Origin: Sphingomonas alpina
GTDB taxonomy: Bacteria > Pseudomonadota > Alphaproteobacteria > Sphingomonadales > Sphingomonadaceae
Reading direction: 5' to 3'
Assembly: GCF_014490665.1 (NCBI RefSeq)
Contig: NZ_CP061038.1
Span: forward strand, 3,224,001-3,288,000
Length of the DNA stretch: 64,000 nt
Position 1 is the first letter of the stretch. Each line of letters opens with the position of its first letter. Made by a program: the position numbers and the translations under genes. Under the pieces are notes generated by a model. It was given only the letters and a program-made list of their open reading frames with translations, made no database searches and was not told where the DNA came from. This document shows, piece after piece, positions 8,990 to 18,076 of the stretch.

Positions 8990-9478
8990 TCAAACCGGCC
9001 GTGCAGAGACCGTGTCGGCAAGAAAGGCGAGGATCGCAGCCTCGTCCTCCTTCGCGGTTGCGGTACTGCGTCGGTACAGCCAGCCACCAAAGGCCATCAG
9101 CGCGAGCGGGATCGCGATCAACCGCCAGCCATCCCCGAGCGGCGTACCCGATTCGATCATCCAGCGCCCGGCAAGCGCGAGGAAGAGCGTCAGGATGCCG
9201 AACCAGCATCCGAGAAAAACGGCCGCGCTGGGCGGCGCGCCAATCCTTCCCGCAATCCGGGAGCCATCGCCATCCGGCTCTACGGTCGCGATCAGAGACC
9301 TTGGAAAAGCGTTCCGCACGTCGGGCCGGAAATAGAACAGCATCATATCCCGGTCGGTCCCCTGCCCGGTCACGCCCACAGCCTTCATTTCCCTGCCACG
9401 TCCACCCAGCACCGCTTTCAACTTCCTGGCCAATACGTCTGGAGCCAGCGGCGATCTAAGGATGATCCTGCGGGCCAT
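8990..9478 (-). CDS. Membrane protein of unknown function
   Basis: A 162-aa protein from ATG 9478 (MARRIILRSPLAPDVLARKL). The N-terminal half is polar and the C-terminal half has two hydrophobic segments (AAVFLGCWFGILTLFLALAG and LIAIPLALMAFGGWLY). The frame stays open upstream in Arg/Trp-rich sequence that overlaps the next gene, so the later ATG was chosen. Family not recognised. Confidence 0.6.
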   Translation of the reverse strand: MARRIILRSPLAPDVLARKLKAVLGGRGREMKAVGVTGQGTDRDMMLFYFRPDVRNAFPRSLIATVEPDGDGSRIAGRIGAPPSAAVFLGCWFGILTLFLALAGRWMIESGTPLGDGWRLIAIPLALMAFGGWLYRRSTATAKEDEAAILAFLADTVSARPV

Positions 9479-9491
9479 CGTCCTTCCCTCT

Positions 9492-10413
9492 TCAAAGCGA
9501 TCCGGCGAGCGCCAGCGCCACGCCGACCGCCACCAGCAACAACCCAATCGCCTCGCTGCGCACAATCCGCTCGCCGAGATAGAAATGCGCGAACCCCATG
9601 GTGAACGCCACCTCGACCTGGCCGACGATCCGCACCAGCGCGACCGGCGCCGTCGCAAAGCCAGTGAACCAGCAGGCCGATCCGAGCGAGGACATCAATC
9701 CGACTTGCCCCGCGACGCGCCAGGTGGCGAACACCTTCGCCACCTGCTCACGCTCGCGCCACACGATATAGCCGCCCTGCAGCACCGTCTGCAGCGCCAC
9801 GGTTGTCGCAAGCACGACCAGCGCCGCGCGCAGTTTGTCATCGGTCGCGACCTCGAACGTCGCGCGCCGGATCGCGATCGTGGTCAGAGCGAAGAAGAAT
9901 CCCGAAGCAATGCCATAGCGCGCCGCTGGCTGGCCGAGTGCACGGATCAGGTCTCCGGCGCTCATGCGTTTGCCGCCGGTCGACAACATCATGATCCCGG
10001 CGACGCCAAAACCGATGCCAAGCCAGGTAAGGCGGCCCAGCCCCTCTCCCAGCAGCACGACGGAGAGGAGCGCGCTTTGTACTGCCTCGGTCTTCGAATA
10101 GGCGGTACCGACGACGAAATTGCGCTCGTCGAACGCCATCAGCAGCAAATTGGTCGCGATGATCTGCGCGACCCCACCCCGCTGCGCAGAACAACAAGAA
10201 CTTGGCACCAAGCGCCGGGAACGGCGCCGGCGCGATCAGCCATTGATAGGCGAGGACGAACAGGATCGCGAACGGCAGGCCATAGAGATAACGCACCAGC
10301 CCGGCGGCATTGACCGACAGGTCGCGGCCAACCTTGCGCTGCACCGCCGTGCGCCATGCCTGCAACGCGCCGGCGAACACCGTCGCGGGCAGCCAGATCG
10401 GCAGGACGATCAT
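9492..10413 (-). pseudogene. EamA-type (DMT) transporter interrupted by one frameshift
   Basis: The N-terminal part (from 10413: MIVLPIWLPATVFAGALQAW to FLLFCAAGWG) and the C-terminal part (VAQIIATNLLLMAFDERNFV onward, ending RSEAIGLLLVAVGVALALAGSL) lie in adjacent frames and together make one about 300-aa ten-helix drug/metabolite transporter. The break falls at the GGGGTGGGGTC stretch near 10175-10185 on the complement; removing one G would give a continuous AAGWVAQIIATN. Either a true frameshift or a sequence error. Substrate unknown. Confidence 0.75.
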
Positions 10414-10426
10414 CGCCGGCGGTGCT

Positions 10427-11080
10427 TCAACGGGTCAGATCGACGTGAGACGGCATTGCATCGACCATCTTCGCCAGTTCGTCGTCAGGAACGACGCGGT
10501 CATAGGCTCCGCGATATATAGCCTCGATCCAGGCCGTTACTTCGCCCCGCGTGACCTGGGTTCGCCCTTCACCAGGCCAGATCATCAAGTCGAGTTCGGG
10601 CGGCGAGTCAGCACCGATCCTGGGCATCCGATACTCAACGCCCATGACCTGCCGCGCGCCCAATCGAGCGTAGAATTGCTTGCGGCGACGGCGCATCTCC
10701 CGGTCGCTACTGTCCTGACGATCGCTATCGACTTCGATCACCAGACTATGACTGCCGATCCGATCGAGCACGGCGCGAAACATCTCCGCGCCAAGCCCTC
10801 GCCCGCGCGCAGCGGCCGAGGTTCCGAGATATTCCAGCAGCGCCATCGGGTGGCGGTCCGACAGGAAAAGAACCGCGAACGACATCACCTGATCGTCGAT
10901 TTCGCCGATCAGGATGCGATAGTCGGGCCTGGTCACAAGCGCCGCGATCTGCTCGCGCGTCTTGCGCTCGCTCGCCGGAAGCGCCTCGCAAAATATCTCG
11001 TAGAAATCGTCAAAGGCCGGCCCTTCGGCGATACTCAGTCGCGCGATCCGCAACTCGCCACGGGAGGGCCCTTGCGTCAC
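10427..11080 (-). CDS. GNAT family N-acetyltransferase
   Basis: A 217-aa protein. The acetyl-CoA binding motif A is visible as LEYLGTSAAARGRGLGAEMF (R-x-x-G-x-G/A), preceded by the strand ILIGEIDDQVMSFAVLFL and followed by LVIEVDSDRQ and FYARLGARQV. The GTG at 11080 overlaps the TGA of the fumarase gene (GTGA), so the two are translationally coupled. The acceptor substrate is unknown. The frame can be extended upstream into fumarase, but the coupled start is more plausible. Confidence 0.78.
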   Translation of the reverse strand: MTQGPSRGELRIARLSIAEGPAFDDFYEIFCEALPASERKTREQIAALVTRPDYRILIGEIDDQVMSFAVLFLSDRHPMALLEYLGTSAAARGRGLGAEMFRAVLDRIGSHSLVIEVDSDRQDSSDREMRRRRKQFYARLGARQVMGVEYRMPRIGADSPPELDLMIWPGEGRTQVTRGEVTAWIEAIYRGAYDRVVPDDELAKMVDAMPSHVDLTR

Positions 11081-12597
11081 GCGTTCTCCAGCGCCTGTCT
11101 GGCGATCTTTTCCTTCCACACCAGCGGCGCAAGTGTGTGCACATTGGCGCCGCTCGAATCGACCGCCACGGTGACCGGGAAATCGCTCACCTCGAATTCG
11201 TAGATCGCCTCCATGCCGAGATCCTCGAACCCGACGATCTTCGACCCCTTGATCGCACGCGCAACGAGATAGGCGGCGCCGCCCACCGCCATCAGATAGG
11301 CGCTCTTCGCCTCGGCGATGGCCTCGGTCGCAGCCGGGCCGCGCTCGGCCTTGCCGACCATCGCGAGCAGGCCCTGGTCGAGCATCATGCGCGTGAATTT
11401 GTCCATCCGCGTCGCGGTGGTCGGGCCGGCCGGACCGACCACTTCCTCACCCACCGGATCGACCGGGCCGACATAATAGATCACGCGCCCCTTGAACTCG
11501 ACCGGCAGCTTTTCGCCCGCGTCGAGCATGTCCTTAATGCGCTTGTGCGCGGCATCCCGCCCGGTGAGCATCTTGCCGTTGAGCAGCAACCGGTCGCCCT
11601 GTTTCCAGCCCTGCACCACCTCCGGCGTCAGCGTGTCGAGATCGACGCGGATCGCCGCCTTGTCGGGTGTCCAGTTGACGTCGGGCCATTCCTCCAGCTT
11701 GGGCGCTTCGAGATAGGCCGGGCCGGAGCCGTCGAGCGTGAAATGGGCGTGGCGCGTAGCCGCGCAATTGGGGATCATCGCCACCGGTTTCGACGCGGCG
11801 TGCGTCGGCCAGTCGAAAATCTTGACGTCGAGAATGGTCGACAGTCCGCCAAGTCCCTGCGCACCGATGCCCAGCGCATTGACCTTGTCGTAGATCTCGA
11901 TGCGCAGCTTCTCGATATCGTTCTCGGGCCCGCGCTCCTTCAGCTGCGCCATGTCGATCGCACCCATCAGGCTCTGCTTGGCGAGCAGCATCGATTTCTC
12001 GGCGGTGCCGCCGATACCGATGCCGAGCATGCCCGGCGGGCACCAGCCGGCGCCCATTTGCGGCAGCATCTCGAGCACCCAGTCGACGATCGAATCGCTC
12101 GGATTCATCATCTTGAACTTGGACTTGTTCTCGCTGCCGCCGCCCTTCGCCGCGACGTCGATCGACACCGTCTTGCCCGGCACCATCTCGACATTGAGCA
12201 CGCTCGGCGTGTTGTCCTTGGTGTTGCGGCGCGTAAAGGCCGGATCGGCAAGGATCGAAGCGCGCAGCTTGTTCTCGGGGTTGAGATAGGCGCGACGCAC
12301 GCCCTCATCGACCACTTCCTGCAAAGACCGGTCGCCCTTTTCCAGCCGGCAATCCTGGCCCCATTTGATGAATATCGTGACGATGCCGGTATCCTGGCAG
12401 ATCGGGCGATGACCCTCGGCACACATACGGCTGTTGGTCAGGATCTGCGCGATGGCGTCCTTCGCAGCCGGACTCTGTTCCGCCTCATAGGCGACGCCGA
12501 GCGCGCGAATATAATCCATCGGATGGTAGTAGCTGATGAACTGCAACGCGTCGGCGACGCTTTCGATCAAATCGTCTTCGCGGATAATCACTGTCAT
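11077..12597 (-). CDS. fumA: Fumarate hydratase, class I ([4Fe-4S])
   Basis: Reversible hydration of fumarate to L-malate in the TCA cycle. The 506-aa protein has both N- and C-terminal class I domains in one chain. RPICQDTGIV carries a cluster cysteine, GAGWCPPGMLGIGIGGTAEKSM is split over about 220-241, and C-terminal PVDPVGEEVVGPAGPTTATRMD is the beta-domain signature. ATG 12597 (MTVIIREDDLIESV) gives the family length; an upstream in-frame ATG adds 32 unlikely residues. It is followed by a coupled acetyltransferase. Confidence 0.94.
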   Translation of the reverse strand: MTVIIREDDLIESVADALQFISYYHPMDYIRALGVAYEAEQSPAAKDAIAQILTNSRMCAEGHRPICQDTGIVTIFIKWGQDCRLEKGDRSLQEVVDEGVRRAYLNPENKLRASILADPAFTRRNTKDNTPSVLNVEMVPGKTVSIDVAAKGGGSENKSKFKMMNPSDSIVDWVLEMLPQMGAGWCPPGMLGIGIGGTAEKSMLLAKQSLMGAIDMAQLKERGPENDIEKLRIEIYDKVNALGIGAQGLGGLSTILDVKIFDWPTHAASKPVAMIPNCAATRHAHFTLDGSGPAYLEAPKLEEWPDVNWTPDKAAIRVDLDTLTPEVVQGWKQGDRLLLNGKMLTGRDAAHKRIKDMLDAGEKLPVEFKGRVIYYVGPVDPVGEEVVGPAGPTTATRMDKFTRMMLDQGLLAMVGKAERGPAATEAIAEAKSAYLMAVGGAAYLVARAIKGSKIVGFEDLGMEAIYEFEVSDFPVTVAVDSSGANVHTLAPLVWKEKIARQALENA

Positions 12598-12753
12598 GGT
12601 CGGTTCCCGGCACTCGCTTGGCGCCGTCCATATGCCGAGCGTGCCAGGTGGCCAAGAGGCTTGGTGCACCTTCATCATCACCATTGTCGGCACGCCTTGT
12701 TAACCATCAACGGCAAGCAAATCCGAATGCCTTGTCGTTATCGAAAATAATCG

Positions 12754-15399
12754 ATGCGCCGGCCGTTCAATCCCCTGTCCGATATTCTCGGATCGATGAC
12801 CTCGTTGTGGAGCGATCTGTCGCTCGGCGTTGACGAGGACAGGGCGCCCGACGCGCATCAATTGCAGTTCGAACAGGCCGCAACCGCCTGGCCCGCCGCC
12901 CTGCTCACGCAGATCCTCGCTGCGGCCATGCTGCTCGCCACCGCGATGACCGTCGGGCTCCATGACCTGCTCGCACCGATCGCGGTGCGCGGCGGACTGG
13001 TCGTCCTGCTCGGCGTGGTCGCGCTGGCACTGCTCAAATTATCCGCGCCACGCAACTGGCCGCCGCATATCAAGGTGCGGCTTTCACTGATCTACGCCAC
13101 GGGATTGGGTGCCGGCCTGTTCTCGATGTTGTGGATGACGACGCACGTCTCCAACGGCACGCTGCAACTCGCCGGCTTCGTCGCCGTATTTGGCGCGGTC
13201 ATCGTCACCGCCATGGCGCTTCAGGCATTGCGCGCCGCAACGCTCGGCTATGCCGGCGCGCTGGTCGCGACCATTGCGCTGCACAACGGCCTGGGTGTCG
13301 TTACGAGCATCGCGGCGGTGTTTCTCGCTTGCCTGATCATCGCCACCAGCGGCCTGGCACGGCTCGATCGGGCCCAGGCGGAGGCGCGAGACGCCGATAC
13401 CAATGACGGCAATCTCGCGCTGCGCCTGATCCGCGAGTTCGAGGATCATGGCAGCGGCTGGTTCTGGCAGACCGACCGGCAGGGCCGGCTGGTCTATTTG
13501 TCGCCCCAGGTCGCCAACGAGGTCAGCACGCCGGACAATGAAGCGATCGGCGCCATGCTCACCGCGGTGTTCAAGGTCGACAGCGCGTCGCCCGATACGG
13601 AGCGCACCTTGGGCTTCCATCTATCCTCGCGCACCTCCTTCTCCGGTTATTCGGTGCGCGCCGCGGCCGGCGGGACGGAACGCTGGTGGTCGATCTCCGG
13701 CCGGCCGATCCTCGACGGCCTGAATCGCTTCCAGGGTTTTATCGGCAATGGCAGCGACCTGACCGAAAAGCGCAAGTCGGAGGCCGAGATCACGCGCCTT
13801 GCCTTGTTCGACGGCCTCACCGGGCTCGCAAACCGTCAGCGCATGCGCCTCGCACTCGATCAGACGCTCGCACCGCAAGGTGGCGGCTTTGGTTCGCCCG
13901 CATTGCTGCTGCTCGATCTCGACCGGTTCAAGGCGGTCAACGACACGCTGGGTCACCAGACCGGCGACGCACTGCTCAAACAGGTCAGCCAGCGTTTGCT
14001 GCGCAGCGTCGGCGATGCGGGGCTGGTGGGCCGGCTCGGCGGCGACGAATTCCAGGTCGTGCTGCCGCGCGAGGCCAATCGCGACCGGCTCGCCGAACTG
14101 GCGCGCGCGATCATCGCGTCGCTGTCACAGCCCTATTTCATCGACGGATCATCGATCACAATCGGTTGCTCGATCGGCATTTCCATCGCGCCGGTCGACG
14201 GCGAGGATTCGGAAACGCTGGTGCGCAATGCCGATCTCGCGCTTTACGCTGCCAAGGCCGATGGGCGCGGCATCCACCGCTTCTACCGCGAGGAGTTGCT
14301 GCACGGCGCGCAGAACCGCAAGCAACTCGAGGATGATTTGCGCAACGCGCTCCCGCAAAATGAATTCCATGTCGCCTATCAGCCGGTAGTCAGCACAAAA
14401 AGCGAGCGGATCGTCGGCTATGAAGCGCTGCTGCGCTGGAATCACCCGACGCGCGGCGCGGTAAGCCCGGCTGAGTTCATCCCCGTCGCCGAGGATTGCG
14501 GGCTGATCGAAGCGATCGGCGAATGGGTCCTGCGCACCGCCTGCGCCGATGCAGCGACCTGGCCGCGCGACATCCGCGTCGCGGTCAATGTCTCGCCGAT
14601 CCAGTTCGCCAACCCGGCTTTGCCTGCTGTGGTGACCAATGCGCTGGCGCGGTCGGGCATTCGCCCGGACCGCCTCGAACTCGAAATCACCGAAGGCGTG
14701 TTCCTCAACAATGAGGATGCCTCATCCGAGCAGATGTTCAAGAATCTGAAGACGATCGGCGTGCGTCTCGCGCTCGACGATTTCGGCACCGGCTATTCCT
14801 CGCTCGGCTATCTGAAGAAGGCGCCGTTCGACAAGATCAAGATCGACCAGAGCTTCGTGCGCGGCGCAGCGGTCGCGGGCAACCGCAACGCCGCAATCAT
14901 CAAGGCGATCGTCACGCTGGCCGATACGCTCGGCATGGAAACCACTGCCGAGGGTGTCGAAGTGCAGGATGAGATCGCGCTGATCCGCGAACTGGGCTGC
15001 AGCCACATCCAGGGCTATGTCTATGGCAAGGCTGCCCGCGCCTCGGCCGTGCTCGAGCAGCTTGCGGCAAAGGGCGGCATGGCCACCGCCACTGGCTACC
15101 GCGTCAGCCGCTCGCCGCGGACCAAGATGCTGCGTACCGCGCGCGTCGCGACCGAAGGCATCGAAGGCGAAGTCCGCATCCGCAACATGTCCTCAACCGG
15201 CGCGATGATCGACGGGATCGAGATCGATGGCGAGGTCGACGGCATAGATCTGTTGATCGAACTGCTCGAGGGGCAGATGTTCCCCGCCAAGCTGCGCTGG
15301 GCCGCCGATGGCAAGGCTGGCATCGAGTTTGCGCAGACGTTCAACATGGAACGGCTCAACCCGGTCGCTCAGGCCCCCGCGATCCGCCGTTCGGGGTAA
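12754..15399 (+). CDS. Membrane GGDEF-EAL protein with C-terminal PilZ domain
   Basis: An 881-aa cyclic-di-GMP enzyme. Order: membrane segments at about 45-205, a PAS-like region at about 228-345 (GSGWFWQTDRQGRLVYLSP), a GGDEF domain with an intact RLGGDEFQVV at about 427, an EAL domain with YEALLRWNHP at about 555 and DDFGTGYSSLGYL at about 674, and a final PilZ-like domain (about 790-870, EVRIRNMSSTGAMIDG, then GKAGIEFAQ). Both catalytic motifs look intact, so it could make and break c-di-GMP. The PilZ domain may sense the product. Monocistronic. Confidence 0.92.
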   Translation: MRRPFNPLSDILGSMTSLWSDLSLGVDEDRAPDAHQLQFEQAATAWPAALLTQILAAAMLLATAMTVGLHDLLAPIAVRGGLVVLLGVVALALLKLSAPRNWPPHIKVRLSLIYATGLGAGLFSMLWMTTHVSNGTLQLAGFVAVFGAVIVTAMALQALRAATLGYAGALVATIALHNGLGVVTSIAAVFLACLIIATSGLARLDRAQAEARDADTNDGNLALRLIREFEDHGSGWFWQTDRQGRLVYLSPQVANEVSTPDNEAIGAMLTAVFKVDSASPDTERTLGFHLSSRTSFSGYSVRAAAGGTERWWSISGRPILDGLNRFQGFIGNGSDLTEKRKSEAEITRLALFDGLTGLANRQRMRLALDQTLAPQGGGFGSPALLLLDLDRFKAVNDTLGHQTGDALLKQVSQRLLRSVGDAGLVGRLGGDEFQVVLPREANRDRLAELARAIIASLSQPYFIDGSSITIGCSIGISIAPVDGEDSETLVRNADLALYAAKADGRGIHRFYREELLHGAQNRKQLEDDLRNALPQNEFHVAYQPVVSTKSERIVGYEALLRWNHPTRGAVSPAEFIPVAEDCGLIEAIGEWVLRTACADAATWPRDIRVAVNVSPIQFANPALPAVVTNALARSGIRPDRLELEITEGVFLNNEDASSEQMFKNLKTIGVRLALDDFGTGYSSLGYLKKAPFDKIKIDQSFVRGAAVAGNRNAAIIKAIVTLADTLGMETTAEGVEVQDEIALIRELGCSHIQGYVYGKAARASAVLEQLAAKGGMATATGYRVSRSPRTKMLRTARVATEGIEGEVRIRNMSSTGAMIDGIEIDGEVDGIDLLIELLEGQMFPAKLRWAADGKAGIEFAQTFNMERLNPVAQAPAIRRSG

Positions 15400-15490
15400 G
15401 GAGCTAACCCCCTCACTCCCGCTTCCCCGACGAAGGCGGGGGCTCAGGCGGGAAAAGGCGGTAAGAGTCGTTGCGTCTCGTTACGTTGGT

Positions 15491-15540
15491 CATTCCGACT
15501 GGGCCCCGGCCTTTGCCGGGGATCAGCTCAGGTCGGAATG
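15491..15540. repeat. REP-like 50-bp hairpin
   Basis: Outer arms CATTCCGAC and GTCGGAATG are perfectly complementary and enclose an inner stem CCCCGGC/GCCGGGG around CTTT. It sits between two convergent genes and looks like a repetitive extragenic palindrome; it may also stop transcription from both sides. Confidence 0.6.
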
Positions 15541-15556
15541 GCGGGGGCTGATCCCT

Positions 15557-16204
15557 CTACCCGTTCGCCAGCGGAAACCAGTCCCAGAACGGCTTGCCCT
15601 CTTCTCGCGTCCGCGCCACCGAGGGCCGTGCCTCGAGCCGTTGGTGATACCCCACGACATTGGGAAACCCGTCAAACGGCAGCGCATGTTTCGCATAGAG
15701 CAGCGACGGCGCCGCCGCACAATCGGCCAGGCCGAACGCGTCTCCTGCCGCCCATTCCCGCGTCGCCATCACCGTATCGAGCCAGCCATAGGCCCTGGCC
15801 AGCATCTCCCGCGCCTTCCCGACGCCATAGGGGTCGGCATTACCCTCGGGCCGTCGACGCTCGAACACCACGGTCTGCAACGGGGTCATGACATAATTGT
15901 CGAAGAAGCGGTCCATGAAGCGCGCTTCCAGCGCAGCCTCGATGTCGGCCGGAATCATCGGAGCCACACCGGGATGATATCGGTCGAGATATTCAATGAT
16001 CACGCTGGTCTCGGCGACTGAGCGCTCTCCATCGACCAGCAACGGCATGTGCTGCATCGGCCAGAGCGCCGCAAACTCCCTGGCATAGTCGGGCGTGTCC
16101 GGCCCAAGCTCGCGATAGTCAAACGGCGTGCCGCTCTCGTATAGCGCGATCAACACTTTCTGGCAGTAGGACGACAAGGGGTGCGCATAGATTTTAATCG
16201 CCAT
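15557..16204 (-). CDS. Glutathione S-transferase
   Basis: A 215-aa cytosolic GST. The N-terminal thioredoxin fold starts MAIKIYAHPLSSYCQKVLIA, with the active-site SSYCQK, and the cis-proline motif MQHMPLLVDGERSVAETSVI follows at about 50-69. The C-terminal helical domain includes AAGDAFGLADCAAAPSL, the conserved N-capping Asp region. It sits behind a RibD-like reductase and an HxlR regulator. Specific substrate unknown. Confidence 0.88.
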   Translation of the reverse strand: MAIKIYAHPLSSYCQKVLIALYESGTPFDYRELGPDTPDYAREFAALWPMQHMPLLVDGERSVAETSVIIEYLDRYHPGVAPMIPADIEAALEARFMDRFFDNYVMTPLQTVVFERRRPEGNADPYGVGKAREMLARAYGWLDTVMATREWAAGDAFGLADCAAAPSLLYAKHALPFDGFPNVVGYHQRLEARPSVARTREEGKPFWDWFPLANG

Positions 16205-16214
16205 CTCTCTCCAC

Positions 16215-16871
16215 CTATTTCGTCAGCACGATGTGCATCGCGTTCTCGCCCTGGGTCTGCTCGGTCACCTTATAGCCGAGCGCGGGGAGGTCGATCCCGG
16301 CGAACATCGCCTCACCGCCGCCGAGCACCACCGGCGCAACCGCGAAATGCAGCTCGTCGATCACGCCGGCCTGCAGATACTGACGGATGGTCGCCGGGCC
16401 CCCGCCGATGCGGATATCGCGGGCGCCCGCCGCTTCTTTCGCCCGCGCCAGCGCTTCATCGATCCCGCCAGTCACGAAATGGAACACGGTGCCGCCGTTC
16501 ATCTCGATCGACGCCCGGGCATGATGCGTCAGGACGAACACCGGGCAATGATAGGGCGGCGTGTCGCCCCACCAGCCCTTCCAGTCCGCGTTCGGCCCCT
16601 CGCTCGGCCACGCGCCCCGCACTGGCCCGAACATGTTGCGGCCGAGGATCCATGCCCCCATGCCGTGCATCGCCCGAGCGGCATAACTCTCATCGATGCC
16701 GGTGGAGCCGCCTTCCTCGCCGAACATCGTGCGGAAGGTCTTGGTGCCGAAAGCCCATTCGTGCAGCTCTTTGCCGCGCACGCCGAGCGGATTGTCGAGG
16801 TCCTGATCGGGGCCGGCGCCAAAACCATCCACTGAGATCGAGTAACCGCCAACGCGAATCTTCGTCATCAT
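16215..16871 (-). CDS. RibD C-terminal/dihydrofolate reductase-like protein
   Basis: A 218-aa cytosolic protein of the RibD_C (DHFR-like) family: SISVDGFGAGPDQD, the WILGRNMFGPVRG block, PPYHCPVFVLTHHAR, and IRIGGGPATIRQYLQAGVID with ELHFAVAPVVLGGG. Proteins of this type are probably NADPH-dependent reductases of unknown substrate. ATG 16871 and 16868 are both possible; AAGGA is better spaced for the second. Divergent from an HxlR regulator that probably controls it, and upstream of a GST on the same strand. Confidence 0.85.
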   Translation of the reverse strand: MMTKIRVGGYSISVDGFGAGPDQDLDNPLGVRGKELHEWAFGTKTFRTMFGEEGGSTGIDESYAARAMHGMGAWILGRNMFGPVRGAWPSEGPNADWKGWWGDTPPYHCPVFVLTHHARASIEMNGGTVFHFVTGGIDEALARAKEAAGARDIRIGGGPATIRQYLQAGVIDELHFAVAPVVLGGGEAMFAGIDLPALGYKVTEQTQGENAMHIVLTK

Positions 16872-16944
16872 CCGTCCTTTTCAAACCGATTGCGAATCAA
16901 AAGCAGTTGCTTTCTACACAACTGATCCTATATTGCAACCAGTC

Positions 16945-17472
16945 ATGACGATCCATATCGACGACCCTCGATCGGGCTGCCCGATCAACCTCACGATTCA
17001 GGCGCTGGGCGACCGCTGGAGCCTGATCGTCATTCGTGACGTGATGTTCGGTAATCGCCGCCATTTCCGCGAACTACTCGTCGCGTCGGAAGAGCGCATC
17101 GCGTCGAACATCCTTGCCGACCGGCTCAAGAAACTGGTCGCGGCAGGCTTTCTGGCGATCACTGACGATCCCAGCCACAAACAGAAGCATATCTACAGCC
17201 TGACCGAGCCGGCGATCCAACTCGTGCCGCTGATCGTCCAGCTTGGCGCTTGGGGCCGTCGCCATTTGCCCGTCACGCCCGATCTCGCGATCCGCGCACA
17301 ATTGCTCGAAGAGGGCGGGCCGGAGATGTGGACGGACTTCATGGACGAGCTCCGCACCGCGCATCTCGGCACACCGTCCACGGGACGCGCGAGCGTCGCC
17401 GTTCGACTTCAGATGGCGTATGAAGCGATGGTCGCTCAATTGGATCGAGACTCGGCCAGCTCGACGGACTAG
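16945..17472 (+). CDS. HxlR family transcriptional regulator
   Basis: A 175-aa winged-helix repressor/activator: GCPINLTIQALGDRWSLIVI with the HxlR cysteine, FRELLVASEERIASNILADR, LKKLVAAGFL and the wing HKQKHIYSLTEPAIQL. HxlR proteins respond to reactive electrophiles or aldehydes. Divergent from the RibD-like gene, so probably its regulator (inference). I chose ATG 16945 over a TTG four codons upstream. The C-terminus is about 60 residues longer than in minimal HxlR proteins. Confidence 0.87.
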   Translation: MTIHIDDPRSGCPINLTIQALGDRWSLIVIRDVMFGNRRHFRELLVASEERIASNILADRLKKLVAAGFLAITDDPSHKQKHIYSLTEPAIQLVPLIVQLGAWGRRHLPVTPDLAIRAQLLEEGGPEMWTDFMDELRTAHLGTPSTGRASVAVRLQMAYEAMVAQLDRDSASSTD

Positions 17473-17503
17473 CATACCCGTAATTCAAAAACGGGAGAGT
17501 CGC

Positions 17504-18076
17504 ATGCGCCTGGGCAAAGCACGGATCGAACCGCTATCGGATGCCGAGGCGACCGATGCGCAGAAGCAAGTCCTCGCGCCGTTCGTCGAACGCAACTTCG
17601 TCCTCAACATCTTCCGCACCATGGCGCGACACCCCGGTGCGCTCGACCGATTCCTCAAATGGGGCAATTACATCCTCGGCAAGTACAACACGCTGCCGGA
17701 ACGCGAGCGCGAACTCGCCATATTGCGCACCGGCTTCAATTGCGGCTCGGGCTATGAATGGGCGCAGCATGTCGTGATCGGCAAGCGCGCCGGGCTGACC
17801 GGCGAAGAGATCGCGCGGATCAAGACGGGCAGCGCCTCGCCCGGCTGGAGCAGTGCTGATGCTGCGATCCTCGATGCGTGCGACGACTTGACCCGCGACC
17901 ATTTCATCACTGACGCGCATTGGGCAGCACTTGGCCACCACTTCCGCACCGAACAGTGCATGGACCTGGTCTATACCGTCGGTCAGTACACCCAGGTGTC
18001 GATGCTGCTGAACAGCTTCGGCGTGCAGCTCGACAAGGGCCTGGTGCTCGACCCCGACCTGGACCGCCGCGCATGA
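17504..18076 (+). CDS. Carboxymuconolactone decarboxylase family protein
   Basis: A 190-aa AhpD/CMD-fold protein: ERELAILRTGFNCGSGYEWAQHVVIGKRAGL carries the helix-turn-helix with the Cys, Glu-Trp and His typical of CMD proteins (shown here at about 66-96). The second cysteine of the peroxidase-type CxxC is absent, so alkylhydroperoxidase chemistry is unlikely. RBS GGGAG precedes ATG 17504. Its stop overlaps the start of a short-chain dehydrogenase (ATGA), suggesting a two-enzyme catabolic unit of unknown substrate. Confidence 0.85.
   Translation: MRLGKARIEPLSDAEATDAQKQVLAPFVERNFVLNIFRTMARHPGALDRFLKWGNYILGKYNTLPERERELAILRTGFNCGSGYEWAQHVVIGKRAGLTGEEIARIKTGSASPGWSSADAAILDACDDLTRDHFITDAHWAALGHHFRTEQCMDLVYTVGQYTQVSMLLNSFGVQLDKGLVLDPDLDRRA

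Noticed and set aside
11137..12750. 537-codon frame opposite fumarase
   Set aside because: Mirror of the conserved class I fumarase; His/Arg/Ala-rich shadow.
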